From NCBI GenBank assembly GCA_002722095.1, contig PBKG01000009.1, forward strand, positions 42,722 through 106,721: DNA of 64,000 nt. Reading direction: 5' to 3'. A model generated the notes under the pieces. That model was not told the origin of the DNA, did no database searches, and worked only from the letters and a program-made list of their open reading frames with translations. Shown here piece by piece: positions 35,031 through 44,423 of the stretch. A program made the translations under genes and the position numbers. Numbering within the stretch: position 1 is the first letter of the stretch; every line of letters starts with the position of its first letter. This DNA comes from Rhodospirillaceae bacterium. Lineage in GTDB: Bacteria > Pseudomonadota > Alphaproteobacteria > UBA8366.

Positions 35031-36829
35031 CCGTCTTTGCCCAAAATTTCCGGCTTACCAAGGCCCTTTTCAAGCTTGATCTCGATTTTAGTCTGCTCTT
35101 GCTTTTCAGGCTTGAAACTCAGCGCCCGGCGCCATTGGAAACGCGCCTCGTGCTTGCGGCCGACACGCCAATAGGCATCTCCAAGATGATCGTTGATGAT
35201 CGGGTCGTGGGGGCGGAGTTGCACCGCGCGCTCGAGGTGCGGGACCGCCTTATCGAATTCGCCCAGCCGATAAAGCACCCAACCCATCGAATCAACGATG
35301 TAGCCATCGTTTCGACGTTGGGCCACGGCGCTTTCGATCATTTTTTTGGCCTTGGCAAGATTTTTACGGCGCTCGACCCACGAATAGCCAAGATAGTTCA
35401 GCACGTAGGGCTGTTCGGGCATCAGCTCGAGCGCCTTCAGGAAATCCTTTTCTGCCCGGTCCCACTTCTTGGCCCGCTCAAGCGCGATCCCCCGCGCATA
35501 AAACAGGTTCCAATCTCGTTTTTTTGGTTTCTCCAACCGTTTGAAGGCACGGTCATATATGACGACCGCATCCTTATAGCGCTCTTTGAAACGTAGGAAA
35601 TTCCCGAGCCGCAACAATGCATCGAGCCGCTCAGGCCGCTCGTCGCCCATTTCCTCGAGTAGTTTTCTTGCATCGTCCAAGCGTTCCGCTTCGTAAAGTG
35701 CATCCGCCGTCCGCAGACGCGAGGTCCAGCCATATTTCGATTTCGGATCAACACGACGATACATCGCCGCCGCATCCGCAAATCGTTCGCGCGACATCAA
35801 AATGTCGCCGATGAGGATTTCCGCCAGGGGAAATTTTGGCTGTAGAATACGAGCAAGCTGAGCATAAAGCAGGACAACGTTTCCTGCTCTATCACGCGGC
35901 AAAGCCGTAGCGAGATTGAATAAGCCTTCGGACAGACCCTGCGAAGGTGTTGCCGCTAGGGCGGCCACCGGTTCGTCGGACTCGATTTTGTCTCGGAGTG
36001 AAACGAAGAGCAGACTATTTGAATTCGAGCTAAGCTGCTTGTTGATGATTGCCAAAGCCTCTTTTTTCTTGCCCAAAGTCTGCAGCACAGGCAACACGGC
36101 CCTTTGGACGCGCACCGGCGCCGTGGTTAATTTTCCGGACTTATTTACCTGCTTGAATTGCTTAAGGGCCTCTTTGGCATCTCCCGCAAGTGCGTTGATC
36201 AGTCCCGCATGAAGCCGGTACATGACATTGAAACCCTTTTCCTCGCCGAGTGCCGCTATTGCGTTCTTGGCTTCAACGAATTTCTTCTGCCCGACCAAAC
36301 TCCAGGCTTTTGCCATCGGTAAAGCATAGCGTCCCAAACCGCCGGTATTCGCGCCTTCAAGGCGTGTTAGCGCTGCCGCATAGTCCTTTTTCCTAAAATC
36401 CGCGGCAATCAGAACTATCCGCGCACTCGAATTGTTGAGCTTCGTGCCAGCCATCTTGCGGGCAAGTTCAGTCGCTTTCTCAACATGACCAGCACTGACA
36501 GCAAGCACGAAAGCTTGCCGCAAGAAGCGTTCATCGTCCGGTTGATCTTCCAAAACCGCGGCCATCAACCGCGCTGCCTGTTCAAGATCGCTTTGCCGCT
36601 CCGCAAACCGTCCAGCCAGGAATCGGCCGAACGAAGAGGTTTCGCGGGCGGTTTCAGTGGGCTGTTTGGCAAGCTGCCCGATTAGACCGGCATCGTCAGG
36701 GGATTCCCCCGTGGTCGATAGAAAATAACCCAGCCCGCCGGCAACGAGCATGAATAGAACCAAACCGACCAACACCCGCGATAGCGGATTGGCAGTAAGT
36801 CTGCTCAGCGATGTGTTCCGGTCTTCCAT
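35027..36829 (-). CDS. Membrane-anchored TPR-repeat protein
   Basis: The 600-residue protein has one N-terminal membrane helix (about 18-38, VLVGLVLFMLVAGGLGYFL) and then TPR repeats. They are diverged in the first half and clear in the second, such as WDRAEKDFLKALELMPEQPYVLNYLG (two-part) and RLGEFDKAVPHLERAVQLRP. It is likely a periplasm-facing scaffold. The ATG at 36829 (MEDRNTSLSRL) is preferred to a longer frame starting at 36871. It is translationally coupled to ispE by a 4-bp overlap, but no functional link is evident. Confidence 0.85.
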   Translation of the reverse strand: MEDRNTSLSRLTANPLSRVLVGLVLFMLVAGGLGYFLSTTGESPDDAGLIGQLAKQPTETARETSSFGRFLAGRFAERQSDLEQAARLMAAVLEDQPDDERFLRQAFVLAVSAGHVEKATELARKMAGTKLNNSSARIVLIAADFRKKDYAAALTRLEGANTGGLGRYALPMAKAWSLVGQKKFVEAKNAIAALGEEKGFNVMYRLHAGLINALAGDAKEALKQFKQVNKSGKLTTAPVRVQRAVLPVLQTLGKKKEALAIINKQLSSNSNSLLFVSLRDKIESDEPVAALAATPSQGLSEGLFNLATALPRDRAGNVVLLYAQLARILQPKFPLAEILIGDILMSRERFADAAAMYRRVDPKSKYGWTSRLRTADALYEAERLDDARKLLEEMGDERPERLDALLRLGNFLRFKERYKDAVVIYDRAFKRLEKPKKRDWNLFYARGIALERAKKWDRAEKDFLKALELMPEQPYVLNYLGYSWVERRKNLAKAKKMIESAVAQRRNDGYIVDSMGWVLYRLGEFDKAVPHLERAVQLRPHDPIINDHLGDAYWRVGRKHEARFQWRRALSFKPEKQEQTKIEIKLEKGLGKPEILGKDG

Positions 36830-36853
36830 TGGTCGAAATCCGTGGTCGAATTC

Positions 36854-36875
36854 AAAAGTGCGCTTGCACACTTTT
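36854..36875. terminator. Hairpin between etfQO and the TPR gene, possible terminator
   Basis: AAAAGTG and CACTTTT arms with a short G.U-closed loop form a 9-bp hairpin on the minus strand, 68 bp past the ETF-QO stop codon. The U-tract beyond the stem is poor in that direction. It could instead be part of the TPR gene leader. Confidence 0.35.
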
Positions 36876-36942
36876 TCTAGTTTCTAATTATGGCTGCCCA
36901 CACTAGCCGACAAGGCCGCTGCGAAACAGCATCGTTCGCCAA

Positions 36943-38589
36943 CTACATGTTGGGATAGTTCGGACCTTCGCCACCTTGCGGCGTGACCCAATTGATATTC
37001 TGGGTCGGATCCTTGATGTCGCAGGTTTTGCAGTGAACACAATTCTGCGCGTTGATCTGGAGCCTGGGATTGCTGCCATCGTCCTCGCGCACAATTTCGT
37101 AGACGCCAGCCGGACAGTATCGCTGTTCCGGCGCGTCATATTCGGCAAGGTTATGGGCCACTGGCACGCTGTCATCTTTCAGCGTCAAATGTATCGGCTG
37201 ATCCTCTTCATGGTTGGTCGCCGAGAATGACACGTTGGTTAGCCGATCAAACGTTATTTCGCCATCGGGTTTGGGATAATCGATAGGATCACAATCGGCG
37301 GCCTTCTTCAGGGTCTCGTGATCCACGTGGCCATGGCTTAGTGTCCAAGGCGCGCGGCCGCGCAGCAATACCTGATCGATACCGGTATAAAGCGTCGCCG
37401 CCCAGAGGCCCCATTTGAATGCGGGTCGCACGTTTCGCGCCTGATTCAATTCCTCATAGACCCAGCTTTTGTCGAATTCTTCCGAATACGCGGTCAATTC
37501 CGTGGGCGCGTTTCCTTCCGTGAGCGCCGTATATGCGACTTCGGCGGCCATCATTCCGGTCTTCATCGCCGTATGGCTGCCCTTGATCTTCGGCATGTTT
37601 ACGGTGCCCGCCTCACAACCAAGCAAAACGCCGCCGGGAAACGTCAGTTTGGGTAGCGACTGCAGACCACCTTCATTAAGGGCCCTCGCGCCATAGGCGA
37701 CCCGCCGGCCACCTTCGAAGTAGGGGCGAATTTTGGGATGGGTCTTGAAGCGTTGAAACTCTTCGTAAGGAGATAAATAGGGATTGGAGTAATCGAGCCC
37801 GACCACATAGCCGACAGCGACCTGATTATCCTCAAGATGATAAAGAAAAGAACCGCCATAGGTATGCGTATCGAGCGGCCAACCGGCGCTGTGGACTATT
37901 AGCCCTTGGGTGTGTTTTTCCGGATCAATCTCCCATAACTCCTTGAGCCCGATCCCATAGGTCTGGGGCTCGGAATCCGCGCGGAGGTCGTATTTGTCGA
38001 TCACCATCTTGCCGAGATGCCCGCGGCAACCTTCCGCGAAGAACGTATACTTTGCGTGCAGTTCGATACCGGGCTGAAACATCTCGCCCTGCTCGCCGGC
38101 TCTGGTAATGCCCATATCGCCGGTCGCGACACCGCGCACCGCTCCGTCATCGTCATAAAGAACTTCAGAGGCTGCAAATCCGGGATAAATTTCGACCCCG
38201 AGCGCCTCGGCCTGTTCGCCAAGCCAACGGCAGAAATTTCCAAGGCTAATTATGTAGTTGCCCTTATTGTGCATAGGTGGCGGCAACAGAAATGTGGGAA
38301 TCGAAAGTGCGCCCGATTCGGTCAGGATCATGAACTTTTCGTCTCCGACCGGTGTATTTAGGGGCGCGCCCATCTCTTCCCAATCGGGGAAAAGTTCGTT
38401 TAACGCGCGCGGCTCCAATACGGCACCGGATAAAATATGGGCACCGACTTCAGAGCCTTTTTCGAGGATGCAAACGCTAATGTCCGTTTCATTTTCGACA
38501 CATAGCTGTTTCAGCCGTATCGCCGCCGATAGCCCCGCTGGGCCGGCGCCGACGATCACGACATCATATTCCATTGCATCCCGTTCCAT
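36943..38589 (-). CDS. Electron transfer flavoprotein-ubiquinone oxidoreductase
   Basis: ETF-QO passes electrons from ETF, reduced by acyl-CoA and dimethylglycine/sarcosine-type dehydrogenases, to ubiquinone at the inner membrane. The 548-residue protein has the FAD-binding [14 protein letters not shown] (10-23) and [18 protein letters not shown] region. The C-terminal [4Fe-4S] ligands are in [10 protein letters not shown] and [13 protein letters not shown]. The ATG at 38589 ([11 protein letters not shown]) matches homologues. It is a single gene, divergent from udg over 98 bp. The many acyl/CoA enzymes in this window would need such an electron outlet. Confidence 0.96.
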   Translation of the reverse strand: MERDAMEYDVVIVGAGPAGLSAAIRLKQLCVENETDISVCILEKGSEVGAHILSGAVLEPRALNELFPDWEEMGAPLNTPVGDEKFMILTESGALSIPTFLLPPPMHNKGNYIISLGNFCRWLGEQAEALGVEIYPGFAASEVLYDDDGAVRGVATGDMGITRAGEQGEMFQPGIELHAKYTFFAEGCRGHLGKMVIDKYDLRADSEPQTYGIGLKELWEIDPEKHTQGLIVHSAGWPLDTHTYGGSFLYHLEDNQVAVGYVVGLDYSNPYLSPYEEFQRFKTHPKIRPYFEGGRRVAYGARALNEGGLQSLPKLTFPGGVLLGCEAGTVNMPKIKGSHTAMKTGMMAAEVAYTALTEGNAPTELTAYSEEFDKSWVYEELNQARNVRPAFKWGLWAATLYTGIDQVLLRGRAPWTLSHGHVDHETLKKAADCDPIDYPKPDGEITFDRLTNVSFSATNHEEDQPIHLTLKDDSVPVAHNLAEYDAPEQRYCPAGVYEIVREDDGSNPRLQINAQNCVHCKTCDIKDPTQNINWVTPQGGEGPNYPNM

Positions 38590-38633
38590 GTGCCTATCCG
38601 GATTTTACAGATATTTCACGAAATTGCGCTCTC

Positions 38634-38666
38634 TCTATAGCAAAGCGTTCGGTTTTGCTAAATAGA
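38634..38666. other. Imperfect hairpin in the leader of the uracil-DNA glycosylase gene
   Basis: TCTAT-AGCAAA pairs with TTTGCT-AA-ATAGA (two-base bulge) around a nine-base loop, giving 11 bp ending 21 bases before the ATG at 38688. It may be an RNA structure or an operator in the divergent etfQO/udg promoter region. Confidence 0.4.
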
Positions 38667-38687
38667 AAGCGAGAGGACGGCAGGCAA

Positions 38688-39530
38688 ATGGCATCCGAAA
38701 CTAGCGGTCCCCCGCAGGACGCAGGTCAGACCCTCCGTTGGCTGAACCAAATGGGGGCAGATGAAATAACGCTCGATGCGCCGGTTGATCGGTTTGCCGA
38801 ATCAGCAAAGCCGGCGCCGAAAAAAACCTCGGATCAAGCGGCAAAACCGCCCTTGCAGGAAACACCGCCACCCGCTCCTCGCCCGGCACCGGTCGGCGAA
38901 GGACAGCTGGCGCCGTCGGAGGGAGCTCGTGACGCCAAAGAAGCTGCAGCCGGCGCCAAAAATATCGAAGAACTGAAGCTGGCCGTCGAAAATTTCGATG
39001 GCTGCGCATTGAAATTCACCGCCACAAATACGGTTTTCGCCGATGGAAACCCCAGCGCCGATATCATGTTGATCGGCGAAGCCCCAGGGGTCGACGAAGA
39101 TCGTCAGGGGTTACCATTTGTTGGAGTAAGTGGCCAATTGCTGGACCGGATGCTGACCCATATCGGGCTGAGTCGAAAGGAAAATGTCTATATCAGCAAT
39201 ATTCTATTCTGGCGTCCGCCGGGAAATCGCAGCCCGACAACCGCTGAGATCGCAGCCTGCATGCCCTTCGTTGAACGCCATATCGAGCTGATGAATCCCA
39301 AACTACTAATGTTTCTGGGAGGGACCGCGGCGAAAACCATGCTCGACAAGACCGAGGGCATCATGCGACTGCGCGGACGTTGGTTCAATTATCAGATCGA
39401 GGGCGTCGAAGACCCGATCCCGGCGATGCCAACCCTGCATCCGGCATTCCTGTTGCGCCAGGGAGCGCAAAAGCGAGAGGTGTGGCGCGATCTTCTGGCG
39501 GTGAAAAGCAAATTGCTCGAACTCGGCTAA
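38688..39530 (+). CDS. Uracil-DNA glycosylase, family 4-like (alphaproteobacterial type)
   Basis: The 280-residue protein removes uracil from DNA in base excision repair. The catalytic domain begins about residue 85. It has the water-activating [17 protein letters not shown] motif, the [15 protein letters not shown] segment and the C-terminal TLHPAFLL motif of family 4. The first 85 residues are a proline/alanine-rich linker after a short conserved N-terminal helix ([12 protein letters not shown]). Of the four Fe-S ligand cysteines of family 4, the first is Phe and the third is Trp; the second (DGCALK) and fourth (AACMPF) remain. The ATG at 38688 is chosen because the upstream frame crosses the divergent promoter. 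Confidence 0.88.
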   Translation: MASETSGPPQDAGQTLRWLNQMGADEITLDAPVDRFAESAKPAPKKTSDQAAKPPLQETPPPAPRPAPVGEGQLAPSEGARDAKEAAAGAKNIEELKLAVENFDGCALKFTATNTVFADGNPSADIMLIGEAPGVDEDRQGLPFVGVSGQLLDRMLTHIGLSRKENVYISNILFWRPPGNRSPTTAEIAACMPFVERHIELMNPKLLMFLGGTAAKTMLDKTEGIMRLRGRWFNYQIEGVEDPIPAMPTLHPAFLLRQGAQKREVWRDLLAVKSKLLELG

Positions 39531-39586
39531 TTTGTTATGTCCGCGGAGAAATTGGGGAGCTGCCGCATTAGAGAGCAGCGGAAAGA

Positions 39587-41371
39587 ATGAAATTTTGCGC
39601 GCTTAACGTTGCCGTGACCGCAGTAACATTCGGTCTTTCGAGCTATTCAGTCTCGGCGATGAATGCTGCCGAAACGTCGGGCATAAAAATCGAACTGCCA
39701 AGCCCACTTTCCGCAAAAGACGCCCAGCTGTATCGCGAGGTCTTTGCATTGCAGCGGAAAGGTGCGTGGGGAAAAGCGCGTGCGCGCTTCAAAAAAATTG
39801 AGGACAAATCGCTGCAGAGCCACGTGCTCTATTTGCGATATATGCACCCGACAAAATATCGTGCCCGCTTCAAAGAGCTTAACGCATGGCTCAAAAAATA
39901 TGCGAGCCATCCCGGCGCCCGACAAATCCATCGTCTTGCGAAAAAACGCCGGCCAAAGTTAACCGTAAAGGTCCCGGTCGCGAGGTTGCCGCGGATCGAA
40001 GGCGTGGTATCGGAAGAAATCATCGTCTCAGATGGCGAACCACGAGTACGCAGCCGCTCAAAAAAGCGCTCATGGCGATCGCGGCAATTGGCACGACAGG
40101 TCAACCGATTGGTGGCTAGGCGCAAGGCGGCTCGCGCCCACCAACTGATCCAGAGTAAGAGAAGCCGGAAAATTCTCGGCAAAGACGGCCTCGTGCGCGC
40201 GGAAGCCGCGGTCGCACGTGGTTTCTACCATTTGGAAAATAACAAGCGGGCCTTGAACCTCGCCGACCGCGCCGCCGACCGCGCCCCGGCAGGCTTTGGT
40301 GATGCTCACTGGTGGGCCGGATTGGCGAGCTGGAGATTGGCAAAATTCGATAAAGCTGCGGGATATTTTGCCCGTCTCGCGGATGACGCCAAGATTTCCG
40401 TTTCCTTGCGTACTGCTGCGGGATTTTGGGCCGCTCGCTCCTATCTGCAGTCTCAAAAGCCAGACAAGGTCAATCACTACCTTTCCATTGCCGCCAAAAA
40501 ACCGCGAACCTTCTACGGCTTGCTGGCAACACAGTTGCTTGGCTACACGCCTAAATTCAATTGGCACGTACCTAGATTACTGGAAAGCGATGTCGCAAGT
40601 ATGGTTTCGCGGCCTAGGTTGAGACGCGCGTTAGCACTGATACAGGTGGGCGAACGAGTGCGCGCAGAGGCTGAAATGAAATTCGTTCCGCTACGGGGCT
40701 CGGAGCAAGAAATCAGAATTCTGCTCAATATCGCGAGCCACGGCGGATTGCCTCGGCTCTCCTACCGACTGGGTCACGCCGTGATGAACGCTGAAGGTCG
40801 ACCCTATGACGCCGCGCTCTATCCGCTACCGGTTTGGCAGCCAAAGCGCGGTTTTCAAATCGACCGGGCTTTGGTCTTTGCCATGATCCGCCAGGAGTCC
40901 CGTTTTCGCTCGCGCGCGCGCAGCCGAATGGGAGCGACAGGATTGATGCAGCTAATGCCACGCACCGCCCGCGCCATCGCCGGACGCAAGGTCTGGAACG
41001 GACGCCGGTCGTCGCTGTTCGAGCCAGTGCTCAACATAACGTTAGGCCAGAAATATCTCCGTCATCTGCTGGATCAAAGCATAGTCAAAGGCGATTTGTT
41101 CTATACCATCGCCGCGTATAATGGCGGACCCGGGAACCTTTATCGCTGGCAGAAGAAGGTCGATTATCAATCGGATTCACTGTTGTTTATCGAAAGTATA
41201 CCGGCCCGCGAAACGCGTGCGTTCATTGAACAAGTGCTGGCGAATTACTGGATTTATCGCCTAAGGCTCAATCAACCGGCGCCCTCTTTGGGAACGCTTG
41301 CCGCAGGCGAATGGCCCACCTATATCGCTCTCGACCCAGGAGCGGAGGATATTGCAAACAGTGCCAGATGA
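39587..41371 (+). CDS. slt: Soluble lytic murein transglycosylase
   Basis: The 594-residue exported enzyme cleaves peptidoglycan glycan strands, forming 1,6-anhydromuramyl ends. It has a signal peptide (about 1-24), a long helical superhelix (about 40-415) and a C-terminal SLT domain. The catalytic glutamate is E437 in RQESRF, followed by GATGLMQLMP and AAYNGGPGNL. The linker region around 115-185 is unusually rich in Arg/Lys. It starts at ATG 39587, and its 3' end overlaps moaB by 11 bp. Confidence 0.93.
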   Translation: MKFCALNVAVTAVTFGLSSYSVSAMNAAETSGIKIELPSPLSAKDAQLYREVFALQRKGAWGKARARFKKIEDKSLQSHVLYLRYMHPTKYRARFKELNAWLKKYASHPGARQIHRLAKKRRPKLTVKVPVARLPRIEGVVSEEIIVSDGEPRVRSRSKKRSWRSRQLARQVNRLVARRKAARAHQLIQSKRSRKILGKDGLVRAEAAVARGFYHLENNKRALNLADRAADRAPAGFGDAHWWAGLASWRLAKFDKAAGYFARLADDAKISVSLRTAAGFWAARSYLQSQKPDKVNHYLSIAAKKPRTFYGLLATQLLGYTPKFNWHVPRLLESDVASMVSRPRLRRALALIQVGERVRAEAEMKFVPLRGSEQEIRILLNIASHGGLPRLSYRLGHAVMNAEGRPYDAALYPLPVWQPKRGFQIDRALVFAMIRQESRFRSRARSRMGATGLMQLMPRTARAIAGRKVWNGRRSSLFEPVLNITLGQKYLRHLLDQSIVKGDLFYTIAAYNGGPGNLYRWQKKVDYQSDSLLFIESIPARETRAFIEQVLANYWIYRLRLNQPAPSLGTLAAGEWPTYIALDPGAEDIANSAR

Positions 41372-41882
41372 CGCCCCATTCCTTGCTGTAAATATCGCGA
41401 TCCTGACCGTCTCGGATACTCGCCGCCCGAAGGACGACCGGTCCGGAGATGTGCTTGCAGAACGAATTACGGAGGCGGGACACTGCATGGTGGCGCGCGA
41501 TATTTCCCGCGACGACGTGGGCGAAATTACCGCCAAGCTTAAAGGCTGGATCGCCGATGATACTGTCGATGTCATCATTACCACCGGCGGCACCGGCGTT
41601 ACCGGTCGCGACGTCACGCCGGAAGCACTGGCACAGGTCTGGGAGAAAGAAATCCCGGGTTTCGGTGAACTTTTCCGTTGGATTAGTTTTCAGAAGATCG
41701 CCACCTCGACGATACAAAGCAGAGCGTGCGCAGGTGTTGCCCAGGGCACTTATATTTTTGCCTTGCCCGGATCACCCAGCGCCTGTCGCGATGGATGGGA
41801 CGAAATCCTCGTTCAACAATTGGATAATCGCCATCAACCCTGCAATTTCGTCGAGCTGATGCCCCGTCTGCAAGAGAAGTGA
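41361..41882 (+). CDS. moaB: Molybdenum cofactor biosynthesis protein B
   Basis: MoaB/MogA-type proteins adenylylate molybdopterin before molybdenum insertion. The 173-residue protein has the VNIAILTVSDTR start, the MPT-binding TTGGTGVTGRDVTPEA and the FALPGSPSACRDGWDEIL segment. No ATG is available. The GTG at 41361 behind GGAGG, overlapping the end of slt, is the most likely start; TTGs at 41352 and 41298 are alternatives. The overlap suggests co-translation with slt. No other moa genes are in the window. Confidence 0.9.
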   Translation: MPDDAPFLAVNIAILTVSDTRRPKDDRSGDVLAERITEAGHCMVARDISRDDVGEITAKLKGWIADDTVDVIITTGGTGVTGRDVTPEALAQVWEKEIPGFGELFRWISFQKIATSTIQSRACAGVAQGTYIFALPGSPSACRDGWDEILVQQLDNRHQPCNFVELMPRLQEK

Positions 41883-41883
41883 A

Positions 41884-42471
41884 CTAACGCCCTCGCCAGG
41901 CGCGATAACTCGCCTCGTCATCCACATCGATCAATTGCTCAAGAAACGCATGACTATGGCGTCGATCGAGATTGGCGAGCGTATCTTCGAGGGCAAATGG
42001 GCTAGACCACCGGACATTCCGGAACAGCTGGGGCAACGGCCGGCGACGGCTTTGACCGACGAGCCAATATCCGCCGTCTGGGGCAGGCCCGAAAACCACG
42101 TCATGGCGCCCCAGCACTTCAAAGGCGCTGGCAACATGGGCAGAGGAAATCTCGGGGATATCGCTGCCGACGATCGCGACCGGGCCTGTTGCCATCGTAT
42201 TGGTGACCCTTGCCATGCGTTGACCCAAATCGCCATCACCCTGCTCGATCAGACGGACCGGCGGCGGAGATATTTCCGACCACCGGGCAGACGCACCGGT
42301 GACGGCAAGATAGGTGCGCCATCGATGGTCTGCGCTCAGGCGGCGGATTAGGGCGCGTAAATTTCGACGGTAGAACTGCCATGCCGCTAAATTGCCGATA
42401 TCGCGGCCGAGCCGGCTTTTCACCGTCCCCAAATGCGGTGATTTGGCAAATATCACCAGATGGTTCGTCAC
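41884..42471 (-). CDS. TIGR04282-type (DUF2064) glycosyltransferase-like protein
   Basis: The 195-residue protein has a nucleotide-sugar-transferase-like fold: LVIFAKSPHLGTVKSRL at the N terminus, VAIVGSDIPEI with the metal-binding Asp, and FGPAPDGGYWLVG. Proteins of this family usually sit next to TIGR04283 glycosyltransferases, as here. The GTG at 42471 overlaps the upstream stop (GTGA), so the pair is co-translated. The sugar and acceptor are unknown. Confidence 0.85.
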   Translation of the reverse strand: MTNHLVIFAKSPHLGTVKSRLGRDIGNLAAWQFYRRNLRALIRRLSADHRWRTYLAVTGASARWSEISPPPVRLIEQGDGDLGQRMARVTNTMATGPVAIVGSDIPEISSAHVASAFEVLGRHDVVFGPAPDGGYWLVGQSRRRPLPQLFRNVRWSSPFALEDTLANLDRRHSHAFLEQLIDVDDEASYRAWRGR

Positions 42472-43151
42472 TTTTCGTACATCCGTTTGATGCGGTCTGG
42501 GGCGATGCCGAGAAAGTAAAGCGTCAAGCAAACAAGATTGCGTAAACTACGGCGAATATATCCCGATCGGCGGTAGCGGACCGCCGACGTTGTCGCGGCG
42601 ACGTCGATTAGCTGCAAACGTTTGCGGCCGAGGCGGCGTACCAAGTCCACATCCTCCATCAAAGGAATGTCGCGGTATCCGCCGATTTCATCGTATAGGG
42701 CTCGCGAAATGAACAACCCTTGATCGCCATATGGAAGCGCAAAAAGTCGGCAGCGCAGGGCGACCAGCCGTGCCAGAAGCCAGGGCATGACGCCCTCGTC
42801 ATCAAGTGCGAAACGAAAATACCCGGCCCGATCCTCATGGTTTTGCATGAAGACTTGCAAGCTATTTTCCCAGCCGGCACCCAATCGGGTATCCGCATGC
42901 AAAATCAAAATCCAAGAGCCCGCTGCCGCGTCGAGGCCGCAACGCAATTGCCCTCCTCGGCCGGGCACGGCCGTGACTATCTCCGCACCGCAAGCTTCGG
43001 CGATTTTCTCAATTTCGTCTTCCGAGCCGCCGTCAGCAAAAATCACCTCGCGAATTAATGCCAGACCATCAAGGCTGCTGATTGAGCCCAATGCGGGTCC
43101 TATCTCTCGCGCGGCGTTCAAGGTCGGAATGATGACGCTGATTTCTGCCAA
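42468..43151 (-). CDS. Family 2 glycosyltransferase, TIGR04283 type
   Basis: The 227-residue protein has a GT-A fold with ISVIIPTLNAA at the N terminus, VIFADGGSEDE, the DXD-like ILILHADTRLG and the acceptor-side PLMEDVDLVRRL (ED motif). It lacks long membrane helices except a short hydrophobic stretch near the C terminus (LVCLTLYFLGI). It forms an operon with the DUF2064 gene and is divergent from the radical SAM gene. Product unknown. Confidence 0.88.
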   Translation of the reverse strand: MAEISVIIPTLNAAREIGPALGSISSLDGLALIREVIFADGGSEDEIEKIAEACGAEIVTAVPGRGGQLRCGLDAAAGSWILILHADTRLGAGWENSLQVFMQNHEDRAGYFRFALDDEGVMPWLLARLVALRCRLFALPYGDQGLFISRALYDEIGGYRDIPLMEDVDLVRRLGRKRLQLIDVAATTSAVRYRRSGYIRRSLRNLVCLTLYFLGIAPDRIKRMYEK

Positions 43152-43224
43152 GATACTAAATTCCTCAGTAGGTCACGGCGATGTAGCACACCATTGGAGC
43201 GAGCGGCAGAGATTGGTTTTAAAA

Positions 43225-43239
43225 GTTCTTGTTTTGTTC
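43225..43239 (+). promoter_or_regulatory. LexA (SOS) box
   Basis: GTTC-TTGTTTT-GTTC is an exact GTTC-N7-GTTC direct repeat, the alphaproteobacterial LexA consensus. It ends 12 bases before the ATG of the radical SAM gene at 43252. Confidence 0.75.
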
Positions 43240-43251
43240 TATTCTAATGAA

Positions 43252-44331
43252 ATGATCGACCCTCTACCGGATACCGCCCGCAAGGGCCGAGGTGCCGTAA
43301 GCAATCTGACCGGCCGTTTCGAGCCCGAAATTCGTTTTATGATTGATGACGGATGGAACAGTGGCGTAACGGAGGATGCCGCGCCGACCACGACACTTGC
43401 AGTCGATCAGGCTCGCACGGTTATCACCTATAACCGCTCGCCGGATCTGCCCTTCGATCGCTCGATAAATCCTTATCGCGGCTGTGAACATGGTTGCATC
43501 TATTGTTTCGCACGCCCGACGCACGCTTATCTCGGCCTTTCGCCGGGTCTCGACTTCGAAACCAAACTTTTTTTCAAGCCCGACGCGCCCGACAGGCTCG
43601 CCGAAGAGTTGAGCGGCGCCAAATATCATCCTGCGGTGATCGCGCTCGGCACCAATACCGACCCTTACCAGCCAATCGAGCGCACCCAGCAGCTGACCCG
43701 CCGAATATTGGAAACATTGCAGGAATTCAGCCATCCGCTTTCCATCGTCACCAAATCCAATTTGGTCCTGCGTGATTTGGATATTCTTGCGGATATGGCC
43801 GGCCGAAATCTCGCCACCGTCACGATATCGCTCACCACTCTAGACCGAGCACTAGCGCGCAAGCTGGAGCCCCGGGCACCTACCCCTGCCCGGCGTCTGC
43901 ATGCGATTGAGGCGCTGAGCGCTGCGGGCATACCGACCGGTGTGTTGGCGGCACCGATGATTCCCGCACTCAATGATAGTGAGCTGGAGCGCATTCTCAG
44001 CGCTGCCGCCAACGCCGGTGCCACTAGCGCGGGCTATGTTCTTCTGCGCCTGCCGCTGGAAATCGCGCCTTTGTTTGAAGAATGGCTCGATGCCCATGCG
44101 CCGTCGAGAAAGAACCATGTTCTTAGTCTGGTACGAGACGCCCGCAACGGAAGAATGTACGATTCCGAATGGAGCCAGCGCATGCGAGGCACGGGTCCGT
44201 ATGCGGATATTTTAAGGCAACGCTTCAATGCCGCGCGGCGAAAATTCGGGCTCGATAAGCGAAGGCTGGATCTCGATACGTCGCAATTCCGCCGTCCGCC
44301 ACGATCCGGTGACCAATTAGCGCTTTTCTGA
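43252..44331 (+). CDS. PA0069-family radical SAM protein (SplB-like)
   Basis: The 359-residue protein has the radical SAM motif C78-x3-C82-x2-C85 (RGCEHGCIYC) and then FARPTHAYL. GTNTDPYQPIE, the SIVTKSNLVLRDLD segment and APMIPALND follow, the hallmark order of the PA0069/Rv2578c family. The family is related to spore photoproduct lyase, but its reaction is not known. The ATG at 43252 is preceded by an exact LexA box, suggesting a DNA-damage role. A much longer upstream in-frame extension (to 42787) lies over the divergent glycosyltransferase and is rejected. Confidence 0.9.
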   Translation: MIDPLPDTARKGRGAVSNLTGRFEPEIRFMIDDGWNSGVTEDAAPTTTLAVDQARTVITYNRSPDLPFDRSINPYRGCEHGCIYCFARPTHAYLGLSPGLDFETKLFFKPDAPDRLAEELSGAKYHPAVIALGTNTDPYQPIERTQQLTRRILETLQEFSHPLSIVTKSNLVLRDLDILADMAGRNLATVTISLTTLDRALARKLEPRAPTPARRLHAIEALSAAGIPTGVLAAPMIPALNDSELERILSAAANAGATSAGYVLLRLPLEIAPLFEEWLDAHAPSRKNHVLSLVRDARNGRMYDSEWSQRMRGTGPYADILRQRFNAARRKFGLDKRRLDLDTSQFRRPPRSGDQLALF

Positions 44332-44423
44332 TCCTGAGACTTTCGTCCGCGTCATAAATTTGCCGCAATAGCGACTTATATTTCATAGGCTTATTGGATA
44401 ACTCCGGTTAGACTCGAAAGCCG

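Noticed and set aside
42787..43251. N-terminal extension of the radical SAM protein
   Set aside because: The extra codons are antisense to a glycosyltransferase gene and span the LexA box; the ATG at 43252 fits the family.
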